Origin: Anthonomus grandis grandis
Lineage: Eukaryota > Arthropoda > Insecta > Coleoptera > Curculionidae
Direction: 5' to 3'
Assembly: GCF_022605725.1 (NCBI RefSeq)
Contig: NC_065552.1
Span: 21,842,785 to 21,906,784, forward strand
Length of the DNA: 64,000 nucleotides
Both the position numbers and the translations under genes were made by a program. Within the stretch, counting starts at the first letter, position 1; each line of letters begins with the position of its first letter. This document shows positions 1 to 11,379 of this stretch, one piece after another. A model generated the notes under the pieces. It saw only the letters and a program-made list of their open reading frames with translations, did no database searches and was not told where the DNA came from.

Positions 1-124
1 TTTTAGATGTCTTAGCTCTTGCTTCAACTTCGTTTTTGTACGGGGAACTAGTCAATTCAACTGCGTCCTGGGTGCGGCAAACTTTTGATGATTTTGATTT
101 TTTTATAGGTAACGGCGAAATATC

Positions 125-1485
125 CTAGACTGAAATATTTAGGGAAGTTAATGCTGCTCTCTTCGTTCGTAATCCTTGCGACCTAACGACTTGCGCCAAT
201 GGAATATTATCTTCTTCAGAAGAGGATGCCTCCTGTTGGGATTCATGGTTAGAGTTTGATGCACTGTCAAACATCATTGAAGCTGCAAAATCAGATTCTT
301 TAAAAACATTTTCATCTATAGGCCAAATGTCACTAGCACGAAAAGCGTTCTGTGCGTTTCTCACTGTTGCAGCAAGCCCATAAGCTTCTCCAATTATCCC
401 GGAAACCTGAAACATTGATACAGTTCGACCCACATTATTTCGCAACCATTTTTGAATGCATTATCCATAAACATTTTAAAAGGCTCTGAAGAATCCAACA
501 TCCAACGGTTGGAGTCTGTGTGTTGTGTGACTTGGTAACTGCAACAACCTAATTCCATTATCCCTGGCAATTTGTAGAGCTTTTAGGTTTTTGCTGTGGG
601 TGCTGTGGCCGTCCAACAATAACAAAACAGGGGCCTCAGGGCTTGGCTTAACTGTTTCAATGAAATGTTTAAGCCATGTCACAAAAAGATCGCTACTGAT
701 ATATCCAGTATCGCTAATAGTGACAATGCTGCCAGGCGGAGCACCTAATGAAAGTTTCTCTTGAAAACGTTTCCTCTTAAAAATTATCATGGGTGGTACA
801 AACTGCCCTGCTGCACTTGCACAACAAACCACAGTAGTATTTGGCCCCCTCTCTCCACTAGAAATGCTCCCAATTTGATGTTTTCCCTTCTTGGCTAATA
901 TTTTCTGACATTGCCGTTGTACGGTTGAGCAGCCTGTCTCGTCGACGTTGAATATGCGTGTGGCGGTCAATTTATCCTCTTCACAGATTTTTTTTAAAAG
1001 TTCATAGAATTTATTAACTCGTACTTTGCTAAATCTTGCAGCCCTTGCCATTGATGTTTTCTCCGGCTGCCGTAACGATATTTCTTTATGTCTTGACATG
1101 AAACCATAATACCACTTTTTGCCTGCCATACGTTTATCTGTGTTGAAATTGTGTTTCAAATTGTTTCTTGTTGCCAATTCAAATGCCAGTTTGCGGACGT
1201 CTCGTATTATATATATCCCATCCCGAACATTCGCTCTTCGAAAATCAAAATATGCCTAGCCAATTTTGCTTCAACTTCTTCATTAAATACACTAAACCTG
1301 CCCATTTTTTTAATTGAATTATTTGCCCGTTTGTTTTTCTCTTCGAGATGTCTTTTTAGTGTAGCTTTAGGTACTTTAAACAACCTTGCACATTCATTAA
1401 GCCCATAAGAACCATTACGAAAAGCGGAAATAGCACTGCTTAAATCTTCTGTGCTCCACTTGCCGTATTTACCACGTGATGACAT
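125..1485 (-). pseudogene. Tigger/pogo-like transposase, frameshifted, with in-frame stops
   Basis: The N-terminal part (1485 down to 1207) has a Pipsqueak/CENP-B-type helix-turn-helix, including the stretch GLNECARLFKVPKATLKRHL. The middle part (1177 down to 479) carries a DDE_1 core: NVDETG holds the first aspartate, LLLDGHSTH the second, and HRLQPLDVGFF lies in the usual third-residue region. The C-terminal tail is at 445-125. Breaks seen: a frame change inside the AT run near 1205-1216, and two TAA stops in the DDE frame (476-478 and 461-463). The catalytic motifs survive, so decay is recent to moderate. The likely ATG is at 1485. Known family role: cut-and-paste transposition at TA sites. 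Confidence 0.85.
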
Positions 1486-1524
1486 TCTGAAAAAAAAAAT
1501 ATTAAGAACTAAGTAAATGGAAGT

Positions 1525-2469
1525 GGTTGCCTAAATTGGACCGGTCCAATTTACAAGTCAATTGCTGTCCAATTTAGGAACCTCGTTCTCAAAACTAAAC
1601 AATATCAAATTTCACCCACAACGGATTTTACCAATTTGGAGGTTAGGTCACTAAAATAACCCCTAAACTATGGCGTCTTTAATGAATCTTGAGAAATAAT
1701 GATATTATAAATGTTGTGATTACTTACTTGAACGGTAAGTACTATACTCTGTTTCAGAAAAGTATAGAGTAATAAACTGGGGAATTCCGTCCTGTTTGGC
1801 TAAATTTCGTGGTCGTTCATAGGCGTAGGTACTTATAATATTTATTATAAGTACCTACTATTACTATAGGTACTTTGAATTTAATTTTCATGGATTAAAT
1901 GCCTTTATTTCTAAAGAGATTAAATACTTTTAATCCTTTTGTATAGGTACCTTTTAACGCGTTGTAGCATGCGAAAAGGGGGACAGGTAAAAATCATAAG
2001 GTAACATATAATATTAAGTCTCATAAAAAACAAGTCCCAGTTGCACCCCTTTGGCGAATCGTTTTCAATGTTTATCAGTGGATAACAATGGGCAAAACTT
2101 ATAAATTGACCCAAAACCGGGTGGCACTACCTGCACTCGACGAAAATAAAGAATTTTACATTGAAACTAATACCTAACTAAAGTAGTGGCATAAAATATT
2201 GGTGGATCACCCGGTACCACTTTTGCATACCTAATGAGGTTTTATTGCTCTATACATTTCTGAAATAGAGTATAGTATATTTGTATCGGAAGTTAAAAAA
2301 TCACGAAAACACTAATATTTCCTCAACCGTTGTTTACAGACGCACACGTGTTGAAACTAACAGTTTTCGAGGCGTAGTTTTAGTCGGCATTGACAGATGG
2401 CGCCACTTGTTGTCGGTTTGCTCAAATTTTCAAAGGTCCAATTTAGGAGCCAGTCCAATATAGGCAACC
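1525..2469. repeat. Inverted and direct copies of a TIR-like motif
   Basis: A 20-bp perfect palindrome (1533-1552, half-site AAATTGGACC) lies next to a GGTTGCCTA-type end at 1525. A matching inverted copy is at about 2449-2469, with roughly 18 of 20 bases alike. The motif GTCCAATTTAGG with a trailing CC recurs at 1567-1582 and 2436-2451. This is either the subterminal region of the flanking Tigger-like transposon or a 0.95 kb MITE. Apart from these motifs no coding sequence was recognised here. Confidence 0.5.
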
Positions 2470-2473
2470 CTAC

Positions 2474-3322
2474 CCTATATTTGGTATAAGAAGACGGCAA
2501 CATATTTCTTATAAATTAAAAGAAGCAGGTTGGCTAAATATGCACAATAGACGAATATTACATATTTTATGTTTTTCTTACAAAATTCTTAAATCAAAAA
2601 CTCCGCCTTACTTACTTGAAAAGCTTACCTATCGTACTGATGTGCATAATCTTAATATAAGACGTAAAAATCTTTTAACAATTCCTTGCCATAGCAAAGA
2701 ACTCTTTAATCGATCCTTTTCTTATGTCGTACCAAATTTGATTAATAAGTTGAAAATAATTAATTTTACTGTCACTGAAAAAACTTTTAAATTAAAAACC
2801 AAGCTTCTTCTTTTAAATCAAACTTAATTTTTCTTGAATGCCTTTCTTTATTAAAATACTACGCACATGCTAACTAACTGAATGCAACGTAAAATATTCT
2901 ATTAACATTTATTATTCAAAAATTAACTGTTTAAAAAAAAAAGAAGAAAAAAAGAAGAATTTTTTCATTCCATTTCATCCATTTTTCCCCTTATTGCTTT
3001 TTCCCCTCATAAGTATATGCCTACCTATTTGTTTTTTTTTAGTTTGTCTATAAGAATTGTTTTTTTTCTCTCACTTCTTCTATTATAAGCCTTAACAGAA
3101 TCCAGGAAGTTGTTTCCTTCTTTTCTGGAAGTCTGAATGCATGGCTTTTTAGTTGCCTTACTTGTGTTAACTAAATTCTTTATATAACCTATTGTTTTTA
3201 ATATGCTCTCTTTGTTTAATATTCTAATATTTAATTCTATGTATATAATCATATTACCTTCTGTAATTATGCTTTTTTTTTGTATTGGTGGCTAATAAAC
3301 GTCTTATTATTATTATTATTAT
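2474..3322 (+). mobile_element. 3' end of a CR1/Jockey-type LINE
   Basis: Codons 2477-2827 encode the C-terminal tail of a non-LTR reverse transcriptase ORF2, with the typical pattern GWLN-x-x-x-RR-x-LH followed by YKILKSKTPPYLLEKL and a final FK-x-K-x-LLL stretch. The 3' UTR runs to an AATAAA at 3294-3299 and a TTA-repeat tail at about 3303-3322. Everything upstream of the tail domain is missing; the left edge coincides with the end of the Tigger-like element, so that element may have cut it. The C-terminal tail resembles the one in the LINE at 14515-17974 but is not the same copy. Confidence 0.75.
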
Positions 3323-3337
3323 ATATATGACACTTTC

Positions 3338-4003
3338 CAGATTTGCAGTAAAGCCTTTTTATCTATCTTGGGCATTTCAAGGTTTCGGGTGCAAAATATA
3401 GCTAAAAATTATTTGATTTACCCTATACCACCCAAAGAAAATAGAGGAGGGGATAAGATAAGTACAAAATATGCCGAAAGAAGAGAAAATGTAAAAGCAT
3501 TTATTTTAAAGTTAAAATGTGTTCAGTCTCACTACACTAGGAATAAATCTTAACGACATTATATGCCAAGTGATCTATCCGTAAGGCAGTTGTGGAAAAT
3601 ATACTGTGATGAAAACAGCAGATTGGCTGTAAAATATGACTATTTCCGGGAAGTATTTACATGGGATTTTAATATTAGCTTCAAGAGTCCTGCCACCGAT
3701 GCTTGCTCGGAATGTATAAGACTTAAAAGCTTAATAACTGCCGAAACCAACAGGAATAATAAGGCAAAGATAATATGCATGCTACGTGTTCATAATCTAA
3801 AAGCAAGGGCATTTTATGAAGCACTTAAAAAACCTGAGGAAAATACTTTAAAATTATCCTTCGACTGTCAAAAAAATATGGTGTTGCCCCGAGTCCCGGA
3901 TCAATCAGCTTACTATTCCAGGCAGCTCTATCTATACATTTTCACAGTATGTGAAGGAAATTCACATACACATACACAATTACACAGGTCTCAAATTAAT
4001 TAA
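3338..4003 (+). pseudogene. Repeat-associated insect protein family, function unknown
   Basis: Reading starts after a possible splice acceptor (TTTCCAG ending about 3340) with KAFLSILGISR and continues in one frame to 4003, broken only by a TAA at 3551-3553. Recognisable blocks are PKENRGGD, MPSDLSVRQLW, CSECIRLK and, near the end, SFDCQKNMVLPRVPDQSAYY. I recall this block order from many multi-copy predicted proteins of insects; it may be a transposase-derived family, but I cannot assign a superfamily. The final 20 or so residues diverge into a CACATACA-rich stretch, so the 3' end is lost. The upstream exon is absent; a LINE tail lies directly before it. Confidence 0.55.
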
Positions 4004-4004
4004 A

Positions 4005-4062
4005 GTAAAGTCAAAGGACTACACGTATTTCGCCCATACTAGGCATCATCAGATCCACTTGT
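4005..4062 (-). ncRNA. Hammerhead-ribozyme-like motif, Penelope type
   Basis: On the minus strand CTGATGA (4052-4046) is followed by a short stem made of GCC and GGC around a 7-nt loop, then GAAA (4031-4028), and 8 nt later GTC (4019-4017). This is the order of conserved elements in hammerhead ribozymes, and similar minimal hammerheads are known from Penelope-like element terminal repeats. Weak points: the first base after the core is unpaired, the pair beside GAAA is a U-G wobble, and stem I is poor. It may be an inactive remnant. No Penelope coding sequence was seen nearby. Confidence 0.45.
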
Positions 4063-5097
4063 GTATTCACTAATAAAAAGAACGAAAAAAGAAGCAGAGA
4101 ACAGCACTACATGATACAAGTCAAGGGTAGAAATTAAGTTAAAATAGGTAAAATCGGACGGAAACTAGTTACTGCATATTAAAATTATGTAAACAAACTA
4201 ATTCTTGAAATCTGTATAAGGCTGATTAATTCAGGTAATGGGAAAATTAATGGTCTCGAAAAGTGATGTTTAAAATTTGAGCTTTTTAGAAATTTAAATA
4301 TTTGAGAAATAAACATTTTTTTATACACTGGTTTTTAACCAAAAACATGCAAAATTATTTTTTTCTCGACAACCGCTAGAGACAGATATAGGAAAGTATG
4401 ATTAAAAAAGTCTCAAAATGAAGCAGGGTATCAAAATATTAAAAAATATATAGGGTATTTTATTTTAAAAATCAAAGTTGTTGCCATTTTTATATATAAG
4501 CGATAACGCTGTAGTGCTAAAAATATTTTAGACCGATAGAGCATTATCTGTTACCATGACTACCAAATTTTCAGAAAAATGCTACATTCTATTTTTCATA
4601 TACGGTAACGTACCATTGGTCGTCAATCACCCTGTATATCATGCGGCTTAATCAACATAATTATTAAAAAAAGCATTGAAATGGCTTTTTGATACCTTAG
4701 ATACAGATGATGGAGAAAGATATGAACAAGCGATAAATAAGCTTAAACTTTTTCACCTCTTAAAAAATAACTTAATTTACAAATATCATTAACAAAAGAC
4801 CTAATGAATAATTACAAATGCACTATTAGTACTCCAATTAAAAACCAAAACTTTTTAAAAAGACATGTTGCATTATTGGAAATATACATGAATAAAACCG
4901 TTATTGACTTTTCATTTTTAATAAATCCTTAAAATACCGCAAATTAATGCCAACAAAAAAACAAAAAAGTGTCAAATTTTCATAAGGTTTTTAGATAACC
5001 TAGAGAATGCAATAATGTTTGTGAAGCTCAATATGCTTCACAATGTAGTAATTTCAGCTAATGGAACAGATAATTTTTATGATCAATAACAGTATCT
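4063..5097. other. No gene recognised
   Basis: AT-rich sequence without a supported reading frame. A CACCCTGTATAT terminus typical of mariner-type repeats occurs near 4628-4640, marking the edge of an unidentified old insertion. Confidence 0.5.
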
Positions 5098-5700
5098 AAC
5101 GCAGACGACACTGTAGTTATAGGAGAATCCAAAGAATAATTGCAGGCATTGATAAGCAGTCTAATGAATGAAAGTTTGAGAATAGGGCTAGAAGTGAATA
5201 CGATAAAGACTAAGACCGTGGCTCTCTATCGAAACTCATAAGAACAATATGGAAACATCGTAATTAATGGAGTCACGCTCCAGAATATTCATAGCTACAT
5301 ATACATAAGCAGGGATATAAACCATCAGGTGAATCATGCTAAAGAGAATAAAAGAAGGATAGAAAAAGCCAGGGCAGGTTTTCTGGAAATGTAAAATATA
5401 CTATGAAATTCAGAGTGAAGCAGAAAAAAATTCGGAAATTGGAAGCTTAAATGAAATATGAAATATTTTAGCTAGAATGAATATCCGACATCACTTAACA
5501 AGTATCAGGAAGAAAAGAACAATAGCCTATTTGGAATATCTAATTGAGCACGTGGACTATGAACAACTACAAGTTATACTGAAAGGAAAAATTGAATTAA
5601 GCAAGGTATAGGGAGAAAGAAAAAGTTCCTTCTTTTAGATGCCTCAACAAAGATGGCATCTGAAAGAAGGAATAAACAAAATGATTTGCATCGTTTAAAT
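5098..5700 (+). pseudogene. LINE reverse transcriptase remnant (3' half, RTE-like)
   Basis: Translation from 5098 begins NADDTVVIGES, the catalytic ADD box of a LINE reverse transcriptase, followed by a block ending in GLEVNTIKTKT. After stops and frame changes, blocks resembling the thumb region (GVTLQNIHSYIYIS) and the C-terminal domain (KRTIAYLEYLIEH, then LKGKIEL) follow in order. Many stops show an old copy. The arrangement resembles the RTE-like LINE at 30419-32402, though the C-terminal domain differs. Confidence 0.65.
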
Positions 5701-6086
5701 CTGTTAAAGGTTTCAAGATTTTTGAGACCACGTTAAATAATATACAAATAGATCAAGAAAACGAGTCTTTTAACATATTATACAGGGTGCCATTTCAAAA
5801 CGAAACAGGACCAATTATAAGCACATCTTCTATTTAAAAAAAAAAAAACATTTTTATGTCAGTTTTGACCTCTTGAATGCCAACCCTTTATGGGGGTAGG
5901 AATCCTCAAATTTTATCCAGTTTTAATCCCCGTTTTATACCGCTTTTATCTTCGAAGCCATAGTCACTTTTTATTTTTCTTTAATGACCTATGTTTTATA
6001 TCAGCTAGTGAGCCTCTATACCATAGTACAGGTTTTTTAACAAACATCATCATTTATGCGTTGTCAGCGGAGATCTTCCAGTGATG
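5701..6086. other. No gene recognised
   Basis: Contains a TATACAGGGTG terminus at about 5780-5791, the usual end motif of mariner-type elements in this window, with no recognisable transposase beside it. Confidence 0.5.
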
Positions 6087-6740
6087 TTTTTTTTTTATGG
6101 TAAACACAAGCACAAGAGGAAAGTCCTATGTCACTCTTGGAGTGGTGCTTGCGCGAAGATATTTGTGGGCATTTATCTTGAATCGCTGTAGGTTGTATGC
6201 GTCGGGAAATATGTGAGGTGGAAGCCCGTTCCACGAAGAAGATGTTCTCCAGATGAATGAGTCCCGATACAGCGACGTCCTTGGGGTAGGCAGGTGGACT
6301 CCATGTTGATAAGCCGCAACTGCTAGACGCGTCCTTCTTGCCGGAACAGCCCTGGGTGGAATCAGGCCTGCCAGCTCAGAGGAGCACTTACCGTGATAAT
6401 AACGGTAGAATAAATAGAGATCAGCCACCTTTCTCCTGTGCTCCAGACTATCCAGACTCTTTGTCAGTTCTGGTTTGTTGATAAGACGAATAGCTCTCTT
6501 CTGTATAGAATCCAGTAGGTTTAAACTATGCTTGGGTGCAGAGCTCCAGACATGCGAGCAATACTCGAGGGAAGGGCGTTTTGAGCCTTATAAAGAGTCA
6601 GCAGCTGTTCTGGTGTATGCGGTTTTTTCGTTTTGAAAAGCACTCCGAGTTTTTTGGAAGCCGCCCTGGTGACCTCGACAACATGGTCATGCCAGGACAC
6701 ACTGTTGGTGACCTCGACTCCTAGAAGATGTAGGGTATTG
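6087..6740 (-). mobile_element. 5'-truncated LINE (Jockey/BmC1-like) 3' end
   Basis: On the minus strand, coding sequence enters at about 6735 with GVEVTNSVSWHDHV, then a block ending in SLEHRRKVADLYLFYRYYHG, and ends near residue 100 of the reading frame that stops at 6126. This is the C-terminal region of a Jockey-group ORF2. One frame change occurs in the block near 6570-6590. The 3' UTR ends in an A-rich tail, seen as the T run at about 6087-6096. The 5' truncation sits inside a mariner fragment (6750-6830). Confidence 0.75.
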
Positions 6741-6749
6741 GTTGGGTGA

Positions 6750-6830
6750 TATAAATTTTACTTTTTAAGCGATCCCAAAAAGCTAACGCGATTAGATCCG
6801 GAGAACATGGGGACCAATCAATACTTAGTT
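6750..6830 (-). pseudogene. Mariner transposase fragment
   Basis: Minus-strand translation gives DWSPCSPDLIALAF and a following SLKK, a decayed version of the WPARSPDLTPLDFFLWG block that holds the third catalytic aspartate of mariner transposases. About 25 codons remain. The LINE at 6087-6740 truncates against it. Confidence 0.5.
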
Positions 6831-6966
6831 AATTGCAATACTCACTGTAATGCACTCTAGAAAAAAGGAGCATTTAGTATAGAATCATCACAACCAGAAT
6901 ATAGCGGAAATTCCAAAAACTACGTAACGTACTCAAAATTATTTAGTAGGATATATTGAAATTATA

Positions 6967-8776
6967 CAGTGCATCCCAAAAGTTATGTCTAAATTAATTT
7001 AAAATTCAGGGATGTGTTCGAAAAAAAAACGCTCGGACCCATCGATTTTTATTTCAAGTTGCGCATTTTTGTACGTAAGGTTTGTATATACAGGGTTGCT
7101 CAAAAATAAATTACGACCATCAACTTAATTTTTTAACACCTTTTTTTATTTCATTTTTGAATTTCGCGTGGAATTCTACCTATGTTTCATGCATCATGTC
7201 CTATACCTAAAGTCAATAGTTATCGAAAAAAAGACGACCATTATTATTGAAGTTCACCTTACGAGTCACCTTATCTCTGAGAATTTGTATACAGAGCAAA
7301 ATGCCATTCTCTCGTGTTTTTTCATTGTTGGGTGGTGACCGTGTATTTTCATAGAAACTGTATGATAGTTGTACGCCAAACAGATATTGTCAAGTATGAA
7401 GTGTACGAGCCAAGTTGCGGTTTTCACAATGGTAAAGTTGACGGAACGAGAAAAAAAGAATTTCTGTGCATGGTTGGGTTTGGTGATAAAACACGTACTC
7501 AAAGAGAAGCTGCTCAATTATTCAATAAAATCCATCCTGATCGTCCTCCGATATGTCAAAAGGTGGTGAGTAGAATAGAGGCTAAATTTAGAGAATTCGG
7601 TCATGTTAGAGATATTCCGAAATCTGGTCGTCCTGCTCGAGATGAAAATGAACAACTTTTGCTTGCAAAATGCAACAACTTTGACGTTTTGCTTTATTTG
7701 GAAGAAAATCCATGCACTCCTCTGTCGCAGATTGGGGCAAATTTACACATTGCGAAATCTATAGTTAAAAAGTACAAATATCACCCCTACAAAGCTATTG
7801 CATTGCAACAGTTATTTGATGACGATTTCGATAGGCGAAATGAGTTTTGTGAACGCTTAAAAAACATGTGCAATCTAAATAATAATTTAGTAACAAATAT
7901 TATTTTTTCCGATGAAGCCACGTTCTGTTTGAATAGTAGTATGAACAGACAAAATTGTCGATATTGGGCAACAGAAAATCTGCATTGGATGATGGAGGTA
8001 AACACCCAGTACCCTCAAAAATTAAATGTGTGGTGTGGAATAGTGTGCGGAAGAGTAATAGGTCCCTTTTTCTTTAAACAGACTTTAACGGGACAAGTGT
8101 ATCTCGATTTTCTCCAAGTTGAATTAGTTCCAGCATTACTAGCTTTATTTCCAAATCCATTGGACCCAGACTATCCTGACGAAGAACTAATTTTCCAGCA
8201 AGATGAAACCTTTCCCAATCGGTGGATAGGAAGAAGAGGACCCATCGAATGGCCTGCTAGGTCGCTTGACCTAACACCAATGGACTTTTTTTTGTGGGGA
8301 TACCTCAAGTCGAAAGTATTTGTATAATAGGCCAAATAATCTAGATGACTTGAAAGAGAGAATTCGCGCCATAACTCCGGAAATGATTGGAAATGTGCAA
8401 CGAGACTTTATTGATCGCCTTGGATATTGTCAAGCCATGAATGGCAACCATTTTGAACATTTAACTTAATTTTTATTCTTTTTTTATTTGTTAGATGAAT
8501 CGTCTTTTTTCGATAACTGTTGACTTTAGGTATAGGATATGATGCATGAAACATACGTAGAATTCCACGCGAAATTCAAAGAGGAAATAAAAAAGGTGTT
8601 TTCATTTAAAAAAATTAAGTTGATGGTCGTAATTTATTTTTGAGCAACCCTGTATATACAAACTTCACGTACAAAAATGCGCAACTTAAAATAAAAATCG
8701 ACGGGTCCGAGCGTTTTTTTTTCGAAAACACCCCTGAATTTTAAATGAATTTAGACATAACTTTTGGAATGTACTA
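6967..8776 (+). mobile_element. Mariner-like element with long terminal inverted repeats
   Basis: Outer ends are CAGTGCATCCCAAAAG at 6967 and its imperfect inverse ending at 8776, each flanked by TA (6965-6966 and 8777-8778). The inverted repeat is long, about 270 bp on each side (to roughly 7240 and from roughly 8503), and includes a conserved internal block around ACGCTCGGACC plus a second internal TATACAGGG-type end. Total length is 1.81 kb. The transposase lies between the arms on the plus strand. A deleted relative with the same internal block is at 35321-36207, and a fragment of the block appears near 10274. Confidence 0.85.
7429..8469 (+). pseudogene. Mariner/IS630 transposase, frameshifted
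   Basis: The probable ATG is at 7429 (MVKLTEREK); the reading frame changes in the A run near 7452-7458 and continues as LCMVGFGDKTRTQREAAQLF, a helix-turn-helix region, to 8327, then shifts again into IRAITPEMIGNVQRDF and ends HFEHLT at about 8469. Catalytic residues: D in FSDEATF, D in FQQDE, D in the SLDLTP block. The usual GAPPH motif and following residues after the second aspartate are deleted, so the spacing to the third aspartate is too short. The enzyme is dead by two frameshifts and this deletion. Confidence 0.8.
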
Positions 8777-9194
8777 TACATACTAATAGTATTATTAATT
8801 GTATTAAAAATATGTCTTCTGTATTTAGATCTGCCTTTTATGCCCAATTTTACAAAAATTTGTTTGCAACTCTAGCCTTATATTCTATATTTCTACTTTT
8901 ATATTTTACATTTAGTTGGTCATGGAGTGAAGAAAACGTCCTCACTTCATCTATTAGCCTTTTGATTTTCACGGTGCTTTTCATACAACAACCGTACGAT
9001 GCACTCACCGTCAAAATTTGAAACAGACGAAATATGCTCGGGCACGACTACGGCATATGATTACAATGGTACAATTTACAACCGAGACACAGCATGGTCT
9101 ACTAAAAAGGGAAGACATAGCATCGTTGGCCCATTTGTTACTTAAGAATCCAAATTGATAAGGAGTTAGTATTTTATATTTAAGCAGAAAAGAA
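8777..9194. other. No gene recognised
   Basis: An open frame exists at 8764-9021 but starts inside the mariner inverted repeat, has no plausible start and matches nothing I know. A short open stretch near 9030-9150 is likewise unassigned. Confidence 0.4.
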
Positions 9195-9340
9195 GCCTTT
9201 TTCTAAGCAATCTTTCAGTGATCTTGGATGACGTGGGCAGTAGTGCAATTGGACGATAATTGCATGAGTGCATTGGTATGAGTTCCTTTATGCAACGGAA
9301 TAATAATTGCCATCTTCAGGCAGCTTAGAATACCTACATT
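9195..9340 (-). pseudogene. LINE reverse transcriptase fragment
   Basis: Minus-strand translation shows KIAIIIPLHKG and, after changes, a block like the RPI-x-LLP motif at the start of a LINE reverse transcriptase. About 45 codons survive, with frame changes. Clade cannot be told. Confidence 0.45.
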
Positions 9341-10254
9341 TTGAAATGACTTCCCTCGATCCCAGATGATGTTTTGTTTTTAATGTAATTCGGGTATAAA
9401 AAAAGATGTATACATTCTCATTAGGGAGGTATAAATGTGAATCATGACTGTGAGTTATGATAATCATTCAGTTTTTTGCAAAATAATTATTAAGGGACTC
9501 AGGTAGATTAGGGATTTTATCTAAACGAGAAAGCATTATTTATTAATTGATTTACAATAACTATATCTTCCTACCGACACTACCTGCTTTGGTCAGTCTT
9601 TTATTATAATAAATAACCTTGGCAGTCCTTATAGTTCTGTAAAGTCTTAAATAAGGAAGAACATGCTGTCCGGGAATTTTTTTAGGTGAAATAATAAGCG
9701 TATGTTTACAGATAAACATAAGCCTTTAGTAGACCAGGGCTTGGCAGATCTAAGAGCAAAGGCTTCGAAAGCAAAGTTAATGACTTGGTATTGACATCAT
9801 TATAGAGGAAGTTCTAATCAGTTGGTTGATATAAGTACCTAAAGCTCAGAAAAAATGACAGTCTTAAATTAGTCGAAATACCTATTTTAACAATCCATAT
9901 AGCATTATTAAGCACTCTATAGAAAATATTTTATGTATATTATACTAATAAACAATATAAAATATCTAATTGACCAGTTTAAAATTTAAGTAAGAAGCCT
10001 ATTGAGGAATTGTCAATAATCACTCTATTACTCTTTTAATTTTGCATTTTTATCACTGCTTTTATTTATTCAGATGTATCAGCTTTTATTATAAATTGAT
10101 ATTTAATAATAATGCATACTATTTTAATTTATTTTATTTTAAACTTTATGTGTTAGATGTAAGCAGCAAAATAAGCAAGATGATCCATTTCGTATGGAGA
10201 TATCACGTATTTTATTTTGATCAAATCTAATTTTTGGGTCTATATCTTATAGTC
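9341..10254. other. No gene recognised
   Basis: Very AT-rich sequence with only short frames; nothing identifiable was seen. Confidence 0.5.
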
Positions 10255-10750
10255 TTTTTTTTCTTTAAACATGCTCGGACACGTTGATTTTATTTTTGGT
10301 TCGAGCATATTTTGGCATCAAATGTAAATATATAATGTGTCGGATTTTGGCAGTCCAGGCAGGACTGACGTTCTTAATGATAAAATACTGGCTATCCCGC
10401 TATCATTTTACGAAAATTCGAATCTATTAAGTACTCAGCTTGCCTTGGATAACATGCTTCATAGACCGACTGTAACAAAATTATTAAAGAAGGAAAAGTG
10501 ACATACTACTAGATAATCCAGATCGCCGAAATGAGTTTTGCCAGACGCTGACCGAAAAAACTGATTATAATCCTAGACTAGTAAAATAGACATGCTTTTC
10601 AGAAGAGGCACCTTTTTTTGAGCAGGGATTATTTATAACAGCTTAATAGAACCATATTTCTTTAAAAGAACTTTAACGGGACAGCGGTATTATTTTGAGA
10701 CTTTTTAGTATACGACTTAATTCCAATACTGGTGACACTGTAGGCTGCAA
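10255..10750 (+). pseudogene. Old mariner remnant related to the element at 6967
   Basis: A GCTCGGACACGTTGATTTT block near 10274 matches the internal terminal repeat of the mariner elements at 6967 and 35321. Further on, decayed transposase text is readable: DNPDRRNEFCQTL at about 10512, FSEEAPFF near 10598 and FKRTLTGQRYYFE near 10662. Multiple stops and frame changes show it is old. Confidence 0.6.
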
Positions 10751-11379
10751 ATAACTCAGATATGCCAAACTAAACGTTAGGGGCTTCGATTTGACTTAGG
10801 TTTCTTGGTATATATTTGTTATTTTCCCTAATATTTGACAGATGGAAACGTCAATTGTCTTTACTATTGATAAAGACTAAGAATTTTCATTTATTTTGTT
10901 AATTTTAAAATGTCGTTTAAAACCACCACTATCCATTGGAAAATATGGATCCAATGACTTGTAGTAGTTTCACTAATTCCAAATTTAAAATCTTGTCCAA
11001 TGCTTCTTTGGTAACAATCTGTGGCATAAAATCTTGACATACTAAAACTGCCCATTCAATGGTAACTCTACTTCCTCTGTCTCTATTATTAACAGAAGGC
11101 TGTGGAAAATAGGATCGAATTAGATCTATTAGTTGTTGTGTTTAAGAAAGCTTCTTGATATACTAATGAAAACCTGAAAACTGAATACGTTTAAAAAAGG
11201 GTGCTATCACATTATGCACGTATTAAAAAAGGAAGAAGCTATATCGTCTGGTGTATACGATATACCCAAGCGTGTCGTCGACAAATCGTTAAAAACTAGG
11301 CAATCCGCAAAACACTCACGACTGAAAATTTTATTTAGAATCAGTCATATCGAGTAATCGTGTCGAATCGTGATTTTAG
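10751..11379. other. No gene recognised
   Basis: No supported reading frame. The part from about 11170 may be the decayed middle of the mariner remnant that follows, but I could not read motifs in it. Confidence 0.4.

Larger units (their letters stand above)
1..2474 (-). mobile_element. Tigger/pogo-like DNA transposon, left end outside window
   Basis: A broken pogo-type transposase lies on the minus strand, and its 5' side is followed by a region rich in copies of a GTCCAATTTAGG-type motif (1567-1582, 2436-2451) that read like subterminal transposase-binding sites. The right edge is put at about 2474 because LINE coding sequence starts immediately after it (in frame from 2477), as if the element had inserted into that LINE. 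The outer end is uncertain: inverted copies at 1525-1544 and about 2449-2469 could instead bound a separate 0.95 kb non-autonomous element sitting just upstream of the transposase. Confidence 0.55.

Noticed and set aside
2281..2463. 60-codon frame left of the LINE
   Set aside because: Covers the TIR-like repeats and resembles no protein.
8764..9021. Hydrophobic 85-codon frame
   Set aside because: Begins inside a mariner inverted repeat without an ATG; low-complexity hydrophobic content of AT-rich DNA.
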